Shown piece after piece: positions 1 through 7,913 of a stretch of DNA of 64,000 nucleotides (its first letter is position 1; every line of letters starts with the position of its first letter). This DNA is from Paenibacillaceae bacterium (GTDB lineage Bacteria; Bacillota; Clostridia; Lachnospirales; Lachnospiraceae). A program made the translations under genes and the position numbers. Below the pieces are notes generated by a model. The model saw nothing but the letters and a program-made list of their open reading frames with translations, was not told where the DNA came from and ran no database searches. The stretch lies in assembly GCA_015057705.1 (NCBI GenBank), contig SVDU01000020.1:36234-100233 (forward strand), written 5' to 3'.

Positions 1-549
1 AGTGAAAAAAATATTATTAATGCCTTCGCAGGAGACAGCGAACAGGCACACGCAGAAGGCTGTAAATTTGTTATGGATCTGGCTTCCGTCAAGGCTGTAA
101 AAGCAGATATCGCCATAACTTCCAATGGAGGATATCCTCTTGACCAGAATGTATATCAGTCTGTGAAAGGAATGACGGCAGCAGAAGTTGTGTGCAAAGA
201 GGGCGGTGTTATTATTATGGTCTCGGCCTGTAATGACGGGCATGGAGGGAAGTCCTTTTATGAAAACATGGCAAATGCAAAGAGTCCGGATGAAGTTCTT
301 TACCGTGTGATGAAGACCGGAAGAACTGAAACAATACCGGACCAATGGGAGTTCCAGATACTTGCACGGATACTTAAAAAGCATACAGTCATTCTAGTTT
401 CCGATCTATGTGATCCGGAAATGATTAAAAAAATGCATATGCAGCATGCATATACATTTGAGAAAGCACTTAAAATGGCTTTCAAAATAAAAGGGTCAGA
501 TGCGGACATAACAGTCATACCCGATGGGGTGGGAGTAGTAGTGAAATGA
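1..549 (+). CDS. larA: LarA-family nickel-dependent lactate racemase, C-terminal part (5' end outside window)
   Basis: The reading frame is open from base 1, so the gene begins upstream of the window; about 182 C-terminal residues are present, ending at TGA 547-549. The visible part carries the family-typical stretches TSNGGYPLDQN and a glycine-rich CNDGHGG segment with a preceding VKEGGVIIMV strand, as remembered from the C-terminal domain of LarA/DUF2088 proteins. LarA interconverts D- and L-lactate in the cytoplasm using a nickel-pincer cofactor, but many relatives act on other 2-hydroxy acids, so the substrate is not certain. A perfect-looking inverted repeat overlaps the stop codon and probably ends the transcript. 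The catalytic histidines of the N-terminal domain cannot be examined. Confidence 0.75.
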   Translation, partial: SEKNIINAFAGDSEQAHAEGCKFVMDLASVKAVKADIAITSNGGYPLDQNVYQSVKGMTAAEVVCKEGGVIIMVSACNDGHGGKSFYENMANAKSPDEVLYRVMKTGRTETIPDQWEFQILARILKKHTVILVSDLCDPEMIKKMHMQHAYTFEKALKMAFKIKGSDADITVIPDGVGVVVK

Positions 550-592
550 ATCAGGGAAAGGAGTTCTCTTTGGAGAGCTCCTTTCCCTGATT
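549..592 (+). terminator. Long inverted repeat after larA
   Basis: Arms 549-568 and 573-592 are 20 bases each and pair throughout apart from one G-U position, with a 4-base loop. The left arm begins at the last base of the larA stop codon. There is no T-tract behind it, so it may act as an mRNA 3' stabiliser or weak terminator. Confidence 0.6.
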
Positions 593-664
593 GACGTTCA
601 TAACAATTATGTAGTTACCGTTCCTGCTGGCTTGACGAAACCGGGTTATCACAGTACTTCTCCA

Positions 665-1030
665 TCACAGCGGCGTACCTGCCCCAATCAAAATCATTGT
701 AAAAATATTTGCCGTCAACGTTTTAAAATCGTTGCCCCCATAAGAAGTCCATGAAATTTCATTAGGCGGGGGATTACTGAGTGTTAACTCGCTGAATATT
801 TCCTCTCCAGTTAATAAATCCACTATGCGTATTTTTAACACTGTTTCTGATTTCGTGTTATACTGGCTATCACGCGGCCAATCATCATAATATGGATTGT
901 CAGTCGCAGCTTTGGACCGCAGCCCCTCTGCAATAAAGTCAAAATTTCCAAGCTTAATTAGCAGTTCCACATTCTTTCGTGTATCTCTGTCAGGAAAATC
1001 ATGGTCTGATAGATAGTATTTCCAATTGTA
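665..1030 (-). pseudogene. Unrecognised protein remnant, apparently lacking its N-terminus
   Basis: A minus-strand frame runs from an in-frame stop (1031-1033) to a TGA at 665-667. Residues such as SDHDFPDRDTRKN upstream and LIKLGNFDFIAEGLRSK further in read as one protein, but there is no ATG or ribosome binding site in front; the only usable start is a GTG at 970 inside the apparently coding stretch (101 residues). This suggests the 3' part of a formerly larger gene. I do not recognise the family; there are no membrane segments or metal motifs. It lies alone between larA and gapN. A short real gene starting at the GTG remains possible. Confidence 0.35.
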
Positions 1031-1042
1031 TCATATATATTG

Positions 1043-1112
1043 CTGTTAGCATATAATTTATAAAAAATTTATTGCATTAGAAACTAATGTTCTGTATACT
1101 GTTAGCATATAA
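1043..1112. promoter_or_regulatory. gapN promoter with a duplicated 14-base element
   Basis: TTGCAT (1072-1077), a 17-base spacer and TATACT (1095-1100) form a good sigma-A promoter about 90 bases before gapN. The 14-mer ctgttagcatataa occurs at 1043-1056 and again at 1099-1112, one copy upstream of the -35 and one overlapping the end of the -10. Such a pair looks like binding sites for an unidentified regulator. Confidence 0.5.
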
Positions 1113-1191
1113 AATCATTGGTATTTGATTTTATATTTTTGGTATATTATAGTCAGATGGTAATTATAAAGAAATGAGAGGAGAGAATCAT

Positions 1192-2646
1192 ATGGCTGGA
1201 TTATGCAGTGAGAATCTTATATATAACAATTTAATCAATGGGCAGTGGACAGAATCTGCATCAGGAGACGTCATCACCATTACATCACCTGCAGACGGTT
1301 CTTTCGTAGGTAAGATACAGGCGATCAGTAAGGAAGAGGTAGATGAAATTGTTCGGTTTTCCAAAGCTGGTCAATCACAGTGGGCTGCTGTACCCATATA
1401 CGAAAAAGCAGCGATCCTTTATAAGGCTGCAGCGCTCCTGGAAGAACGGACTGAAGAAATTTCAGATATCCTCATGATGGAGATCGCAAAAGATAAGAAA
1501 TCTTCCGTATCAGAAGTCAAACGAACTGTGGATTTTTTACGTTTTACTGCAGATGCTGGGAAAAGTCTGGAAGGAATTGCAGTGAGTGGTGAGAATTTTC
1601 CAGGGGGCTCACGAAATAAGATGTCCTATATAAAGAGAATTCCCCTAGGTACCGTATTGGCAATATCCCCCTTTAACTATCCAATTAATTTATCGGCATC
1701 TAAGATAGCACCAGCTTTAATGGGAGGCAACGCAGTCATATTGAAACCGGCAACACAGGGCGCCATCAGTGCACTTCACCTTGTAAAGGCATTGCAGGAT
1801 GCAGGACTTCCGGCAGGGGTGATGCAGACAGTAACCGGAAAAGGAAGTGAGATCGGCGATTACATTGTAACCCACCAGGGTATTGATTTTATTAATTTTA
1901 CAGGCAGCACGGAGGTGGGCAGGCACATATCCCAAATTTCCTGTATGACGCCCTTGCTTCTGGAACTTGGCGGCAAGGATGCGGCTCTTGTACTGGAAGA
2001 TGCAGATTTGGAGTATGCGGCAGATAATATTGTGGAAGGCGCATTTTCCTATTCCGGACAGCGCTGTACAGCGGTGAAACGGATTATTACCACAGATAAA
2101 GTTGCAGATCAGTTAGTCACCATGTTGAAATCAAGAATTGAAAAATTATCCGTAGGAGATCCTAGAAATTCTGCGGTTGTTACGCCCCTGATTGATCAGA
2201 AAGCAGCGGATTTTGCTGTATTTTTAACTCAGGATGCCATTGACAAAGGGGCTGAACTGATTGTGGGTAATAAACGAGAGGGGAACCTGGTTTATCCTAC
2301 CTTATTAGATAAGGTGACAGTGGATATGGAGATCGCGTGGAAAGAACCATTTTCCCCGATTCTGCCGATTATCCGGGTAAAAAATATGGATGAAGCAGTG
2401 GAAATCGCCAACCGTTCCGAGTACGGTTTACAATCTTCTGTATTTACAAAAGACATTAACAAAGCTTTTCTCATTGCTGAAAAATTAGAAGTGGGGACAG
2501 TTCAGATTAATAATAAGACAGAACGAGGACCAGATCATTTTCCGTTCCTGGGAGTAAAGGCTTCCGGTATGGGAACTCAGGGGGTAAGATATTCCATAGA
2601 AGCTATGACAAGACCAAAAGCTGTTACCATTAATGTCACACAATAA
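1192..2646 (+). CDS. gapN: NADP-dependent non-phosphorylating glyceraldehyde-3-phosphate dehydrogenase
   Basis: This 484-residue aldehyde dehydrogenase superfamily protein oxidises glyceraldehyde-3-phosphate directly to 3-phosphoglycerate while making NADPH, bypassing the ATP-yielding step of glycolysis. The catalytic set is visible: Asn162 in SPFNYPINL, Glu258 in LLLELGGKDA and nucleophile Cys292 in GQRCTAVKR, each offset by eight from the Streptococcus mutans GapN residues 154/250/284 and in a context (RCTAVKR) that is characteristic of GapN rather than of general ALDHs. The start at 1192 is chosen because AGAGGAGAG lies just before it; an earlier in-frame ATG at 1174 sits inside that binding site. 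It is monocistronic, with its own promoter and a strong terminator. Confidence 0.92.
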   Translation: MAGLCSENLIYNNLINGQWTESASGDVITITSPADGSFVGKIQAISKEEVDEIVRFSKAGQSQWAAVPIYEKAAILYKAAALLEERTEEISDILMMEIAKDKKSSVSEVKRTVDFLRFTADAGKSLEGIAVSGENFPGGSRNKMSYIKRIPLGTVLAISPFNYPINLSASKIAPALMGGNAVILKPATQGAISALHLVKALQDAGLPAGVMQTVTGKGSEIGDYIVTHQGIDFINFTGSTEVGRHISQISCMTPLLLELGGKDAALVLEDADLEYAADNIVEGAFSYSGQRCTAVKRIITTDKVADQLVTMLKSRIEKLSVGDPRNSAVVTPLIDQKAADFAVFLTQDAIDKGAELIVGNKREGNLVYPTLLDKVTVDMEIAWKEPFSPILPIIRVKNMDEAVEIANRSEYGLQSSVFTKDINKAFLIAEKLEVGTVQINNKTERGPDHFPFLGVKASGMGTQGVRYSIEAMTRPKAVTINVTQ

Positions 2647-2652
2647 AAACTA

Positions 2653-2695
2653 AAAATTGCAGCCTGCCCGTTTGAACCGGGCAGGCTGCAATTTT
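2653..2695. terminator. Bidirectional terminator between gapN and the cupin gene
   Basis: Arms 2653-2670 and 2678-2695 form a perfect 18-base stem with a 7-base loop; the arm ends are A- and T-rich, so it serves both the plus-strand gapN and the converging minus-strand gene. Confidence 0.9.
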
Positions 2696-2714
2696 ATGTC
2701 TGATAAGAACCGGA

Positions 2715-3179
2715 TCAGCTTTCATCGTTGGAAATGCTGTCGGCCTTGGTTGGATGTACGGTGCCCCATTCGTAGTGAGGAGGAGCATAAACAGAAGTCA
2801 TTCTAAGGGGCTGGTTTCCAATATTAACAATATTATGCCAGATTCCTGCAGGAACAAATATGCTGTAATTGTCAAATACCAGATATTGGGAATCCATGGA
2901 AAGCTTTGAAGTTCCAAGCTGAACCAGACCCAGGCCTTCCTCCACTCTCAAAAACTGGTCAAGATCTGAATGGACTTCCAGTCCCACGGTCCCTTTCACT
3001 GGTATGTTCATCAGTGTGACCTGAAGATGGTCTCCGGTCCACAATGTAGTGCGAAAATTGTCATTTTGTCTGGCTGCTTTTTGCATGTCAATAATAAATG
3101 GATTTGGTCCGAAATCCGAAGGAAATTCCGGCAGATTCGTCATTTCAGAATCGAATTCGGTTTTGTCATTTTCAAACAT
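2715..3179 (-). CDS. Single-domain cupin protein
   Basis: A 154-residue small cupin. The two cupin motifs are visible: GLEVHSDLDQFLRVEEG (motif 1, with His and downstream Glu) and FVPAGIWHNIVN (motif 2, Pro-Gly-x-x-His-x-x-x-Asn), so a metal-binding beta-barrel is expected. Related small cupins in Clostridia are annotated only by fold, and the substrate is unknown. The ATG at 3179 is chosen because homology to remembered relatives begins shortly after it; the frame stays open another 60 codons upstream but that part looks non-coding, and the ribosome binding site here is weak (a GTG four codons earlier is an alternative). The gene converges on gapN and is divergent from the CheY-CheX gene. 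Confidence 0.8.
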   Translation of the reverse strand: MFENDKTEFDSEMTNLPEFPSDFGPNPFIIDMQKAARQNDNFRTTLWTGDHLQVTLMNIPVKGTVGLEVHSDLDQFLRVEEGLGLVQLGTSKLSMDSQYLVFDNYSIFVPAGIWHNIVNIGNQPLRMTSVYAPPHYEWGTVHPTKADSISNDES

Positions 3180-3390
3180 AGCATCATTCACCGATATAAT
3201 CGTTTCTATTATTATATGAGCTGTAAAATAGGAGTGATACCGTTTTTGGTGATATTTGGAAAAAATACGACTTAATAAACGAACCTTTGTAATCGGGCAA
3301 GTAAACCTTTTGACAAAATACGCCATTATATGATATTGTTGTATAATACAAAAGGTAATAATCATTATTAATTACAGGAGGCTTTATTCT

Positions 3391-4254
3391 ATGGCGGGTA
3401 CAAAAGTTGTTATAGTTGATGATTCTCCCTTCTCTATCGCGTTTATCAAAGGAATTCTTGTTAGAAACGGTCTTGAAGTAGTTGGAGAAGCAGGGACACT
3501 GGAAGAAGTAAAACAGGTGATACAGGAAACAAAGCCTCAGCTTGTGACGATGGATATGACACTGCCTGGAACAGATGGATTGGAGTGCACGCGTGCAATT
3601 CATGAAATTGACAGAAACATTAAAGTTATTGTTATCAGTTCCATGATGGATGATGAAATTGTGAAAGAAGCAAAAGAAAACAAGGTTTCTGCTTATGTCC
3701 AGAAGCCAATTGATGAAGACGAGCTGATGACTGCGGTAAACCGTGTTATGTCATCGGAAGAGCTGTTTCGCTTTTTATCAAGTGAGTATATTAAGATTTT
3801 TAAAGAAGCACTTCTTGACGGAACAAACAAACTTACAAAGTCGCTGATCCAGTATAAGGAAGAACATGTCTGCAGCCAGGAATTTCAGTCAGAAGGTCTG
3901 GCGGTAATCGTAGGTATTATCGGTAAATTTTCCGGAAGAATGCTGATTGATGTAAAGATGGAGACAGCTTATAAGCTGACAGCTTCCATTATGAAAAGAG
4001 AGGCTTCGGGCATTGATGAGGTGCTTGCAGTACTTGGAGAGTTTACCAACATAGTATCCGGGAATGCCTGCTCTATCATAAACAGAATGAATAAGGCCTA
4101 TGGGCTCCGGGTGGCACCACCGACAATCATGCATGGTGAAAGTATCCATATTACTGCTCCTGCATATACAACAACAAACATACTGGCAGATTCCGATTTT
4201 GGAGAAATTTTGTTAAATATTGGTTTTCAAAGGGGTGATGATCAGTGGATGTAA
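3391..4254 (+). CDS. Response regulator with CheY receiver and CheX-like output domain
   Basis: The protein has 287 residues. Residues 1-125 are a CheY-type receiver: acidic pair Asp10/Asp11, phospho-acceptor Asp55 in VTMDMTLPG, Ser83 and Lys105 in VQKPID. Residues from about 135 to the end resemble CheX/CheC phosphatase, including the ExxN-type active-site segment GEFTNIVSGNA. A receiver fused to a CheX-like domain suggests a protein that both receives and removes phosphoryl groups in a two-component pathway. The start follows ACAGGAGG. The next gene, a stand-alone CheX, overlaps its 3' end, so the two are translationally coupled. No kinase or chemotaxis genes lie nearby. Confidence 0.85.
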   Translation: MAGTKVVIVDDSPFSIAFIKGILVRNGLEVVGEAGTLEEVKQVIQETKPQLVTMDMTLPGTDGLECTRAIHEIDRNIKVIVISSMMDDEIVKEAKENKVSAYVQKPIDEDELMTAVNRVMSSEELFRFLSSEYIKIFKEALLDGTNKLTKSLIQYKEEHVCSQEFQSEGLAVIVGIIGKFSGRMLIDVKMETAYKLTASIMKREASGIDEVLAVLGEFTNIVSGNACSIINRMNKAYGLRVAPPTIMHGESIHITAPAYTTTNILADSDFGEILLNIGFQRGDDQWM

Positions 4255-4703
4255 AATACATAAATCCTTTTATTGAAGCATTTCTATCTGTTATGCCGCA
4301 GCTGGGATTTGAAAAAGTTGAAAAAACCAATTTAAGCCTCAAAGATTGCAATCTGACTTATACAGGGGTCATTATGACAGTTGGTATTGTCGGAGAGATA
4401 AAAGGAAATGTTGTCTATTATCTGGATCTGGAAAGCGCAAAAAAAGTAGCATCTACCATGATGATGGGTATGCCAGTGGATGATTTTAATGAAATGGCGC
4501 AGAGTGCAATTTCAGAACTTGCTAATATGCTTACAGCCAATGCTGCTACATATTTTTCCAACATTGGTATTACGGTAGATATCTCAACTCCTACGCTGCT
4601 TTATGGAGATCAGGTTTCTGTGAAGATGAATTCCAATCAGATACTTTGTATTCAGTTGCTGGCAGATAATATTCCATTTGATATTAATATTGCATTTTCA
4701 TAA
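4245..4703 (+). CDS. CheX-like chemotaxis phosphatase domain protein
   Basis: A 152-residue protein that matches the CheX fold throughout, with the ExxN active-site helix in ISELANMLTANAA, near the middle of the protein. CheX dephosphorylates CheY~P. The GTG start at 4245 overlaps the last ten bases of the preceding gene and has AAGGGGTGATG before it, so expression is coupled to the CheY-CheX fusion; the two proteins resemble one another in their CheX parts and may form a heterodimer. The partner receiver may be the upstream protein itself or an orphan regulator elsewhere. A strong hairpin terminator follows directly. Confidence 0.8.
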   Translation: MDVKYINPFIEAFLSVMPQLGFEKVEKTNLSLKDCNLTYTGVIMTVGIVGEIKGNVVYYLDLESAKKVASTMMMGMPVDDFNEMAQSAISELANMLTANAATYFSNIGITVDISTPTLLYGDQVSVKMNSNQILCIQLLADNIPFDINIAFS

Positions 4704-4710
4704 AGTAATT

Positions 4711-4756
4711 AAAAAGACCTGTGAATGAGGAAGAATCCGCATTCACAGGTCTTTTT
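4711..4756. terminator. Bidirectional terminator between cheX-like gene and subtilase
   Basis: Arms 4711-4727 and 4740-4756 give a 17-base perfect stem, beginning with five A and ending with five T. Confidence 0.9.
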
Positions 4757-4760
4757 CCTA

Positions 4761-6437
4761 TCAGGTAAAAGTAGAGATCTGTTCAAAAAAATGATGCATG
4801 TCTATTCTCCCATAACCCCATATATTATTTGGATAGAAGTAAGCGTTATCACGTTTTGCGCAGCGTATAATCATACGGTTTACCTTCACCCCAGTGATCG
4901 GAGTATGGTTGCCTCTGATAAATCCCCATTCCATTATCATTGCTGCAGCTCCTGCGGCGTGAGCTGCAGCGGCGCCGGAGCCAGTAAGCGTACCGTACCG
5001 GTTTTCCGGCAGAGCGCAGGGAATTTTAAAACCAGGGGCAGAAACATCTGGAACAATCTCACCAAACCGGGAGAATCCTCTGCCGGATTCTTCCAGAAAA
5101 CAGTTGTCGAGTTGATTATAAGCCGCTACTGTCAGGGGAACACGCGCATCACCCGGGGTTGTAATGGTTGTATTCGGATCTGACTGATAAAAGCAGGTAT
5201 CAGCAGTGATAAGGCTTCCTGAAGGGAGCCAGCAGTGGAATGAAAAGGGCTCATTTCCCTCGCTTTTAACCCTGCAGTGCCAGATGCCGGGTGAGGGATT
5301 GTTGAAACGTACCAGAATCACCTGATCTCCTGTAGAGCCTTCCAGAATAATATTATTGATTAAGACAGAACTCTGTCCCTGCAACAAAAGGAACGTCTGA
5401 CAGGTATTAATGGAAGTATACTGACTGCTTACTATTTCACAATCGGGAGAGTAAAGCTCAAGGGTGATCCGCCCCGCTGGAAATGGCCAGATTTCCATGG
5501 AGAACATTCGATCCTCAGTTCCTACTTTTAAGTCAAAGCTGCTGTAAAAGGGCGGTGTATGAGAATAACAATAATAATGCCGCTTAAGTGCTGCTTCGTT
5601 ACCTGCTGCAATGACAGTACCAATACGTGGCTGTCTGGTCAGCTGGTCTAAATAAGACCCAAGGGGTCCACGCCCATCATGCCCTCCCTGGCTGCTGCCC
5701 ATGCAGATACAAAGAATCAGAGGCCGGTTTAACTGTTCCGCCACACCCAGAAGATACCGGATACCAAGCATAATATCAGATTCCTGATAACACAGGGAAT
5801 ATTTTGGAATAAAAAAAATCTGCTTTAAATTATCTTTTGCTTCTTTTAATTTTACAACAGCCAGTTTACTCTGTGGAACAATTCCCATAAAAGAATTTTC
5901 CTCATTATGGCTTCCTGATATGATACTTGAAATGGCTGTTCCGTGTCCGATCGTATCGACTTCAGGGACAATATTTAATGGAAGAGGAGATTTTAAAGCG
6001 GTATTAATATGATTCTTTGTATATTCAGAGCCAAACGCAAAACCGGATGGAGGCTTTCCGGTCTGGTCAGTCTGATCCCAGATTGAAAGTATTCTGGTTG
6101 TTCCATCGTGATTCTGAAAAGCAGGGTGGGAATAATCAATGCCTGTGTCTATGATACCAATTACAATTCCAAGTCCCATGTAATTGGAAAGAAGCTGGTC
6201 AGCAAGGGCGGCACTGTCGGGAGGATCCGTGGATATGGTGGAAGTCAGTGTAAAAATGGATGGAAAATTTTCGTATGGATGTAAGCCTAAATCGCAGGCC
6301 TGCATGTTTTTTTTTGCCAGATGAAGCAGAGAATAATCACTGTTTAATTTTGTGGCATTTTCTGAAAAGTCATTAGAAGGGATCAGGGAGTTGCTTATGA
6401 TAAAGTCATAATAATCATTATCCAGTATTTTGTTCAT
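4761..6437 (-). CDS. Subtilisin-like (S8, Csp-type) protein with apparent catalytic Ser-to-Gly change
   Basis: This 558-residue protein has no signal peptide and resembles the clostridial S8 family that includes the spore-germination proteases CspB/CspA/CspC. Asp97 (GIIDTGID), His165 (TIGHGTAISS) and oxyanion Asn280 (AAGNE) are present. The Ser box reads LTGSGAAAAHAAGA, where active relatives have GTSxAxxHxAG; aligned on the following histidine and glycine, Gly488 (codon 4974-4976) occupies the nucleophile position and Ser487 replaces the threonine. It is therefore predicted to be a pseudoprotease, as CspA and CspC are in Clostridioides difficile. The neighbours give no link to sporulation. 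The start has AGGCAGG before it. Uncertainty: Ser487 might serve with a shifted geometry. Confidence 0.8.
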   Translation of the reverse strand: MNKILDNDYYDFIISNSLIPSNDFSENATKLNSDYSLLHLAKKNMQACDLGLHPYENFPSIFTLTSTISTDPPDSAALADQLLSNYMGLGIVIGIIDTGIDYSHPAFQNHDGTTRILSIWDQTDQTGKPPSGFAFGSEYTKNHINTALKSPLPLNIVPEVDTIGHGTAISSIISGSHNEENSFMGIVPQSKLAVVKLKEAKDNLKQIFFIPKYSLCYQESDIMLGIRYLLGVAEQLNRPLILCICMGSSQGGHDGRGPLGSYLDQLTRQPRIGTVIAAGNEAALKRHYYCYSHTPPFYSSFDLKVGTEDRMFSMEIWPFPAGRITLELYSPDCEIVSSQYTSINTCQTFLLLQGQSSVLINNIILEGSTGDQVILVRFNNPSPGIWHCRVKSEGNEPFSFHCWLPSGSLITADTCFYQSDPNTTITTPGDARVPLTVAAYNQLDNCFLEESGRGFSRFGEIVPDVSAPGFKIPCALPENRYGTLTGSGAAAAHAAGAAAMIMEWGFIRGNHTPITGVKVNRMIIRCAKRDNAYFYPNNIWGYGRIDMHHFFEQISTFT

Positions 6438-6531
6438 GACAAGCCTGCCTTTCTATATACAGTATATAACCATTTTATGCCAATGAAGGAACCAAATACC
6501 TAACAAATAGCGGAATACAGGAAAAAACGAA

Positions 6532-6540
6532 CCCCCCCCC
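6532..6540. repeat. Homopolymeric C tract next to the padR promoter
   Basis: Nine consecutive C lie one base upstream of the -35 box of the padR promoter, in an otherwise AT-rich intergenic region. Tracts of this type can change length by slippage. Confidence 0.6.
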
Positions 6541-6541
6541 A

Positions 6542-6597
6542 TTGACAATTAGTCAGTACTGAGTATAATTAGAATTATAAATAGTCAGTACTGACTA
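6542..6597 (+). promoter_or_regulatory. padR promoter with two palindromic operators
   Basis: TTGACA (6542-6547), a 16-base spacer and TATAAT (6564-6569) form a strong promoter. The 16-base perfect palindrome tagtcagtactgacta lies at 6582-6597, and a near copy ending in gagta lies at 6550-6565 inside the promoter. This arrangement fits repression by the downstream PadR protein, but that is inference. Confidence 0.75.
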
Positions 6598-6616
6598 AAA
6601 AAAGGAGCAAATTCTT

Positions 6617-7180
6617 ATGATACCATTGTATATACTTGGAATATTACTGCGCTTTGGACCGCAGCACGGCTACCAGATTAAAAAAATCATGGAAGAGCAG
6701 CTGAAGGATTTTACAAAGATCAAATTACCCAATGTGTATTACCATCTTGAGAAGATGGAAGCTTCCGGCATTTTAACAGCCATCAGAGATAAGCAAAGTG
6801 CCAGACCTGAAAAAACTGTTTACTTTGTGGGAGAAAGCGGTGCAGAAAAATTTAAGGAGTTGCTAAAGCAGACTCTGGACATGAACTACCGTCCGGTTTT
6901 TGACGCAGACGCCGCATTCTATTTTTCTGAATATCTGACTGCATCTGACTTTTTACAGAGTCTGACTCTTCATATGAGCAAGCTGAAAAAGGTGATTGCG
7001 GGAATTGAAGATCACAGAACAGAGATGGAAAAAGTAATACCGGAAGAGATGAAGATTTATGCTGATATTATATTTAATCACCATCTGATGCATTACAAGG
7101 CTGAGCTAAAATGGGCCGAAGAATCCATAGATGCGATTGGGAAGAAAGGAGCAGGTTATGACAGTAGCAAGAATAATTGA
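6617..7180 (+). CDS. PadR-family transcriptional regulator
   Basis: The protein has 187 residues. The N-terminal winged helix-turn-helix (residues 3-75) has the PadR hallmarks ILRFGPQHGYQIKKIMEE and a VYYHLEKMEASG recognition segment; the C-terminal helical part (about 95-175) is of the Vir/PadR-C dimerisation type. PadR proteins are ligand-responsive repressors, often of stress or export genes. The promoter in front carries two palindromes that are likely autoregulatory sites. It is the first gene of an operon with the methyltransferase, which overlaps its 3' end, so the methyltransferase is the likely regulated target. The ribosome binding site is AAAAGGAGC. Confidence 0.85.
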   Translation: MIPLYILGILLRFGPQHGYQIKKIMEEQLKDFTKIKLPNVYYHLEKMEASGILTAIRDKQSARPEKTVYFVGESGAEKFKELLKQTLDMNYRPVFDADAAFYFSEYLTASDFLQSLTLHMSKLKKVIAGIEDHRTEMEKVIPEEMKIYADIIFNHHLMHYKAELKWAEESIDAIGKKGAGYDSSKNN

Positions 7181-7811
7181 AACCAATGAGGGAATCCAGA
7201 GTGAAGTGACTGCAGAGATATTCGATGAGTTTGCAAAGGGTATGAGGGATAAGGGATGGAATGGTGTGGCTGAGATGATAGCTTCCGGGATAAATGGGGG
7301 AGATATACTGGAAATAGGCCCCGGCCCTGGTTACGTTGGCCTGGAGCTGGCGAAACAGGTAAATCCAAGAACATTTACTGGCTGTGAGATCAGCCCTGCC
7401 ATGATTCGTATTGCAGAGAAAAATGCCAGGGAATATGGAATTACAGCTTGTTATGTACAAGGCAATGGAATGAATATGCCTTTTGAGGATGACGCATTTG
7501 ATGGTGTAGTATCCAATGGATCCCTCCATGAGTGGGAAAATCCGGTTCAGGTTTTTAACGAGATTTACCGGGTTCTGCGCATGGGAGGAAGATATTGCAT
7601 CACAGATATGAGACGGGATATTGGTTTTATTAAAAAATATATGATATATTTCAGTACAAAGCCCAAAGAATTAAGACCTGGATTTCTTTCCTCCCTGTAT
7701 GCCTCTTATACTCAGGAAGAGATGGAGAAACTTATAAACAGCAGCAAGCTTAAAGGTGGAGTAGTGATAAAGGATTTTATGGGATTAAGTATAACCGGTG
7801 AGAAACAATAG
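7158..7811 (+). CDS. Class I SAM-dependent methyltransferase
   Basis: A 217-residue methyltransferase of the UbiE/Methyltransf_11 type. The SAM-binding motif ILEIGPGPGYVG is near residue 52, the acidic residue of motif II follows in GCEISPAM, and NMPFEDDAFDGVVS gives motif III. The substrate cannot be read from the sequence; relatives methylate small molecules, including xenobiotics, which would fit a PadR-controlled operon. The start at 7158 is preceded by AAAGGAG and lies 23 bases inside the end of padR, indicating translational coupling. The C-terminal region (about 165-215) is helical and variable. A short hairpin overlaps the stop codon. Confidence 0.85.
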   Translation: MTVARIIETNEGIQSEVTAEIFDEFAKGMRDKGWNGVAEMIASGINGGDILEIGPGPGYVGLELAKQVNPRTFTGCEISPAMIRIAEKNAREYGITACYVQGNGMNMPFEDDAFDGVVSNGSLHEWENPVQVFNEIYRVLRMGGRYCITDMRRDIGFIKKYMIYFSTKPKELRPGFLSSLYASYTQEEMEKLINSSKLKGGVVIKDFMGLSITGEKQ

Positions 7812-7821
7812 CCGGTTCCTT
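7793..7821 (+). terminator. Probable terminator of the padR operon
   Basis: AACCGG (7793-7798) pairs with CCGGTT (7812-7817) across a 13-base loop and is followed by CCTTTT. The stop codon lies in the loop. Short stem, so moderate confidence. Confidence 0.4.
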
Positions 7822-7851
7822 TTGGATCATAATTATTTTTTAATAAAAATG

Positions 7852-7895
7852 TTGACAAGAGAGAAAAAAAAGATTATATTGAGTATATACTCAAT
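7852..7895 (+). promoter_or_regulatory. tetR promoter with an 18-base palindromic operator
   Basis: TTGACA (7852-7857), 17-base spacer and TATATT (7875-7880). A perfect 18-base palindrome, attgagtatatactcaat (7878-7895), overlaps the -10 and the start of transcription: a classical self-repression layout for the TetR gene that follows. Confidence 0.75.
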
Positions 7896-7913
7896 GAGCT
7901 GGTGGTCATTAAT

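Noticed and set aside
3184..3603. Minus-strand 139-codon frame
   Set aside because: It is antisense to the receiver domain and overlaps the cupin promoter region; composition unlike a protein.
4725..5183. Plus-strand 152-codon frame
   Set aside because: It overlaps the terminator after the CheX gene and is antisense to the subtilase; judged to be a chance frame.
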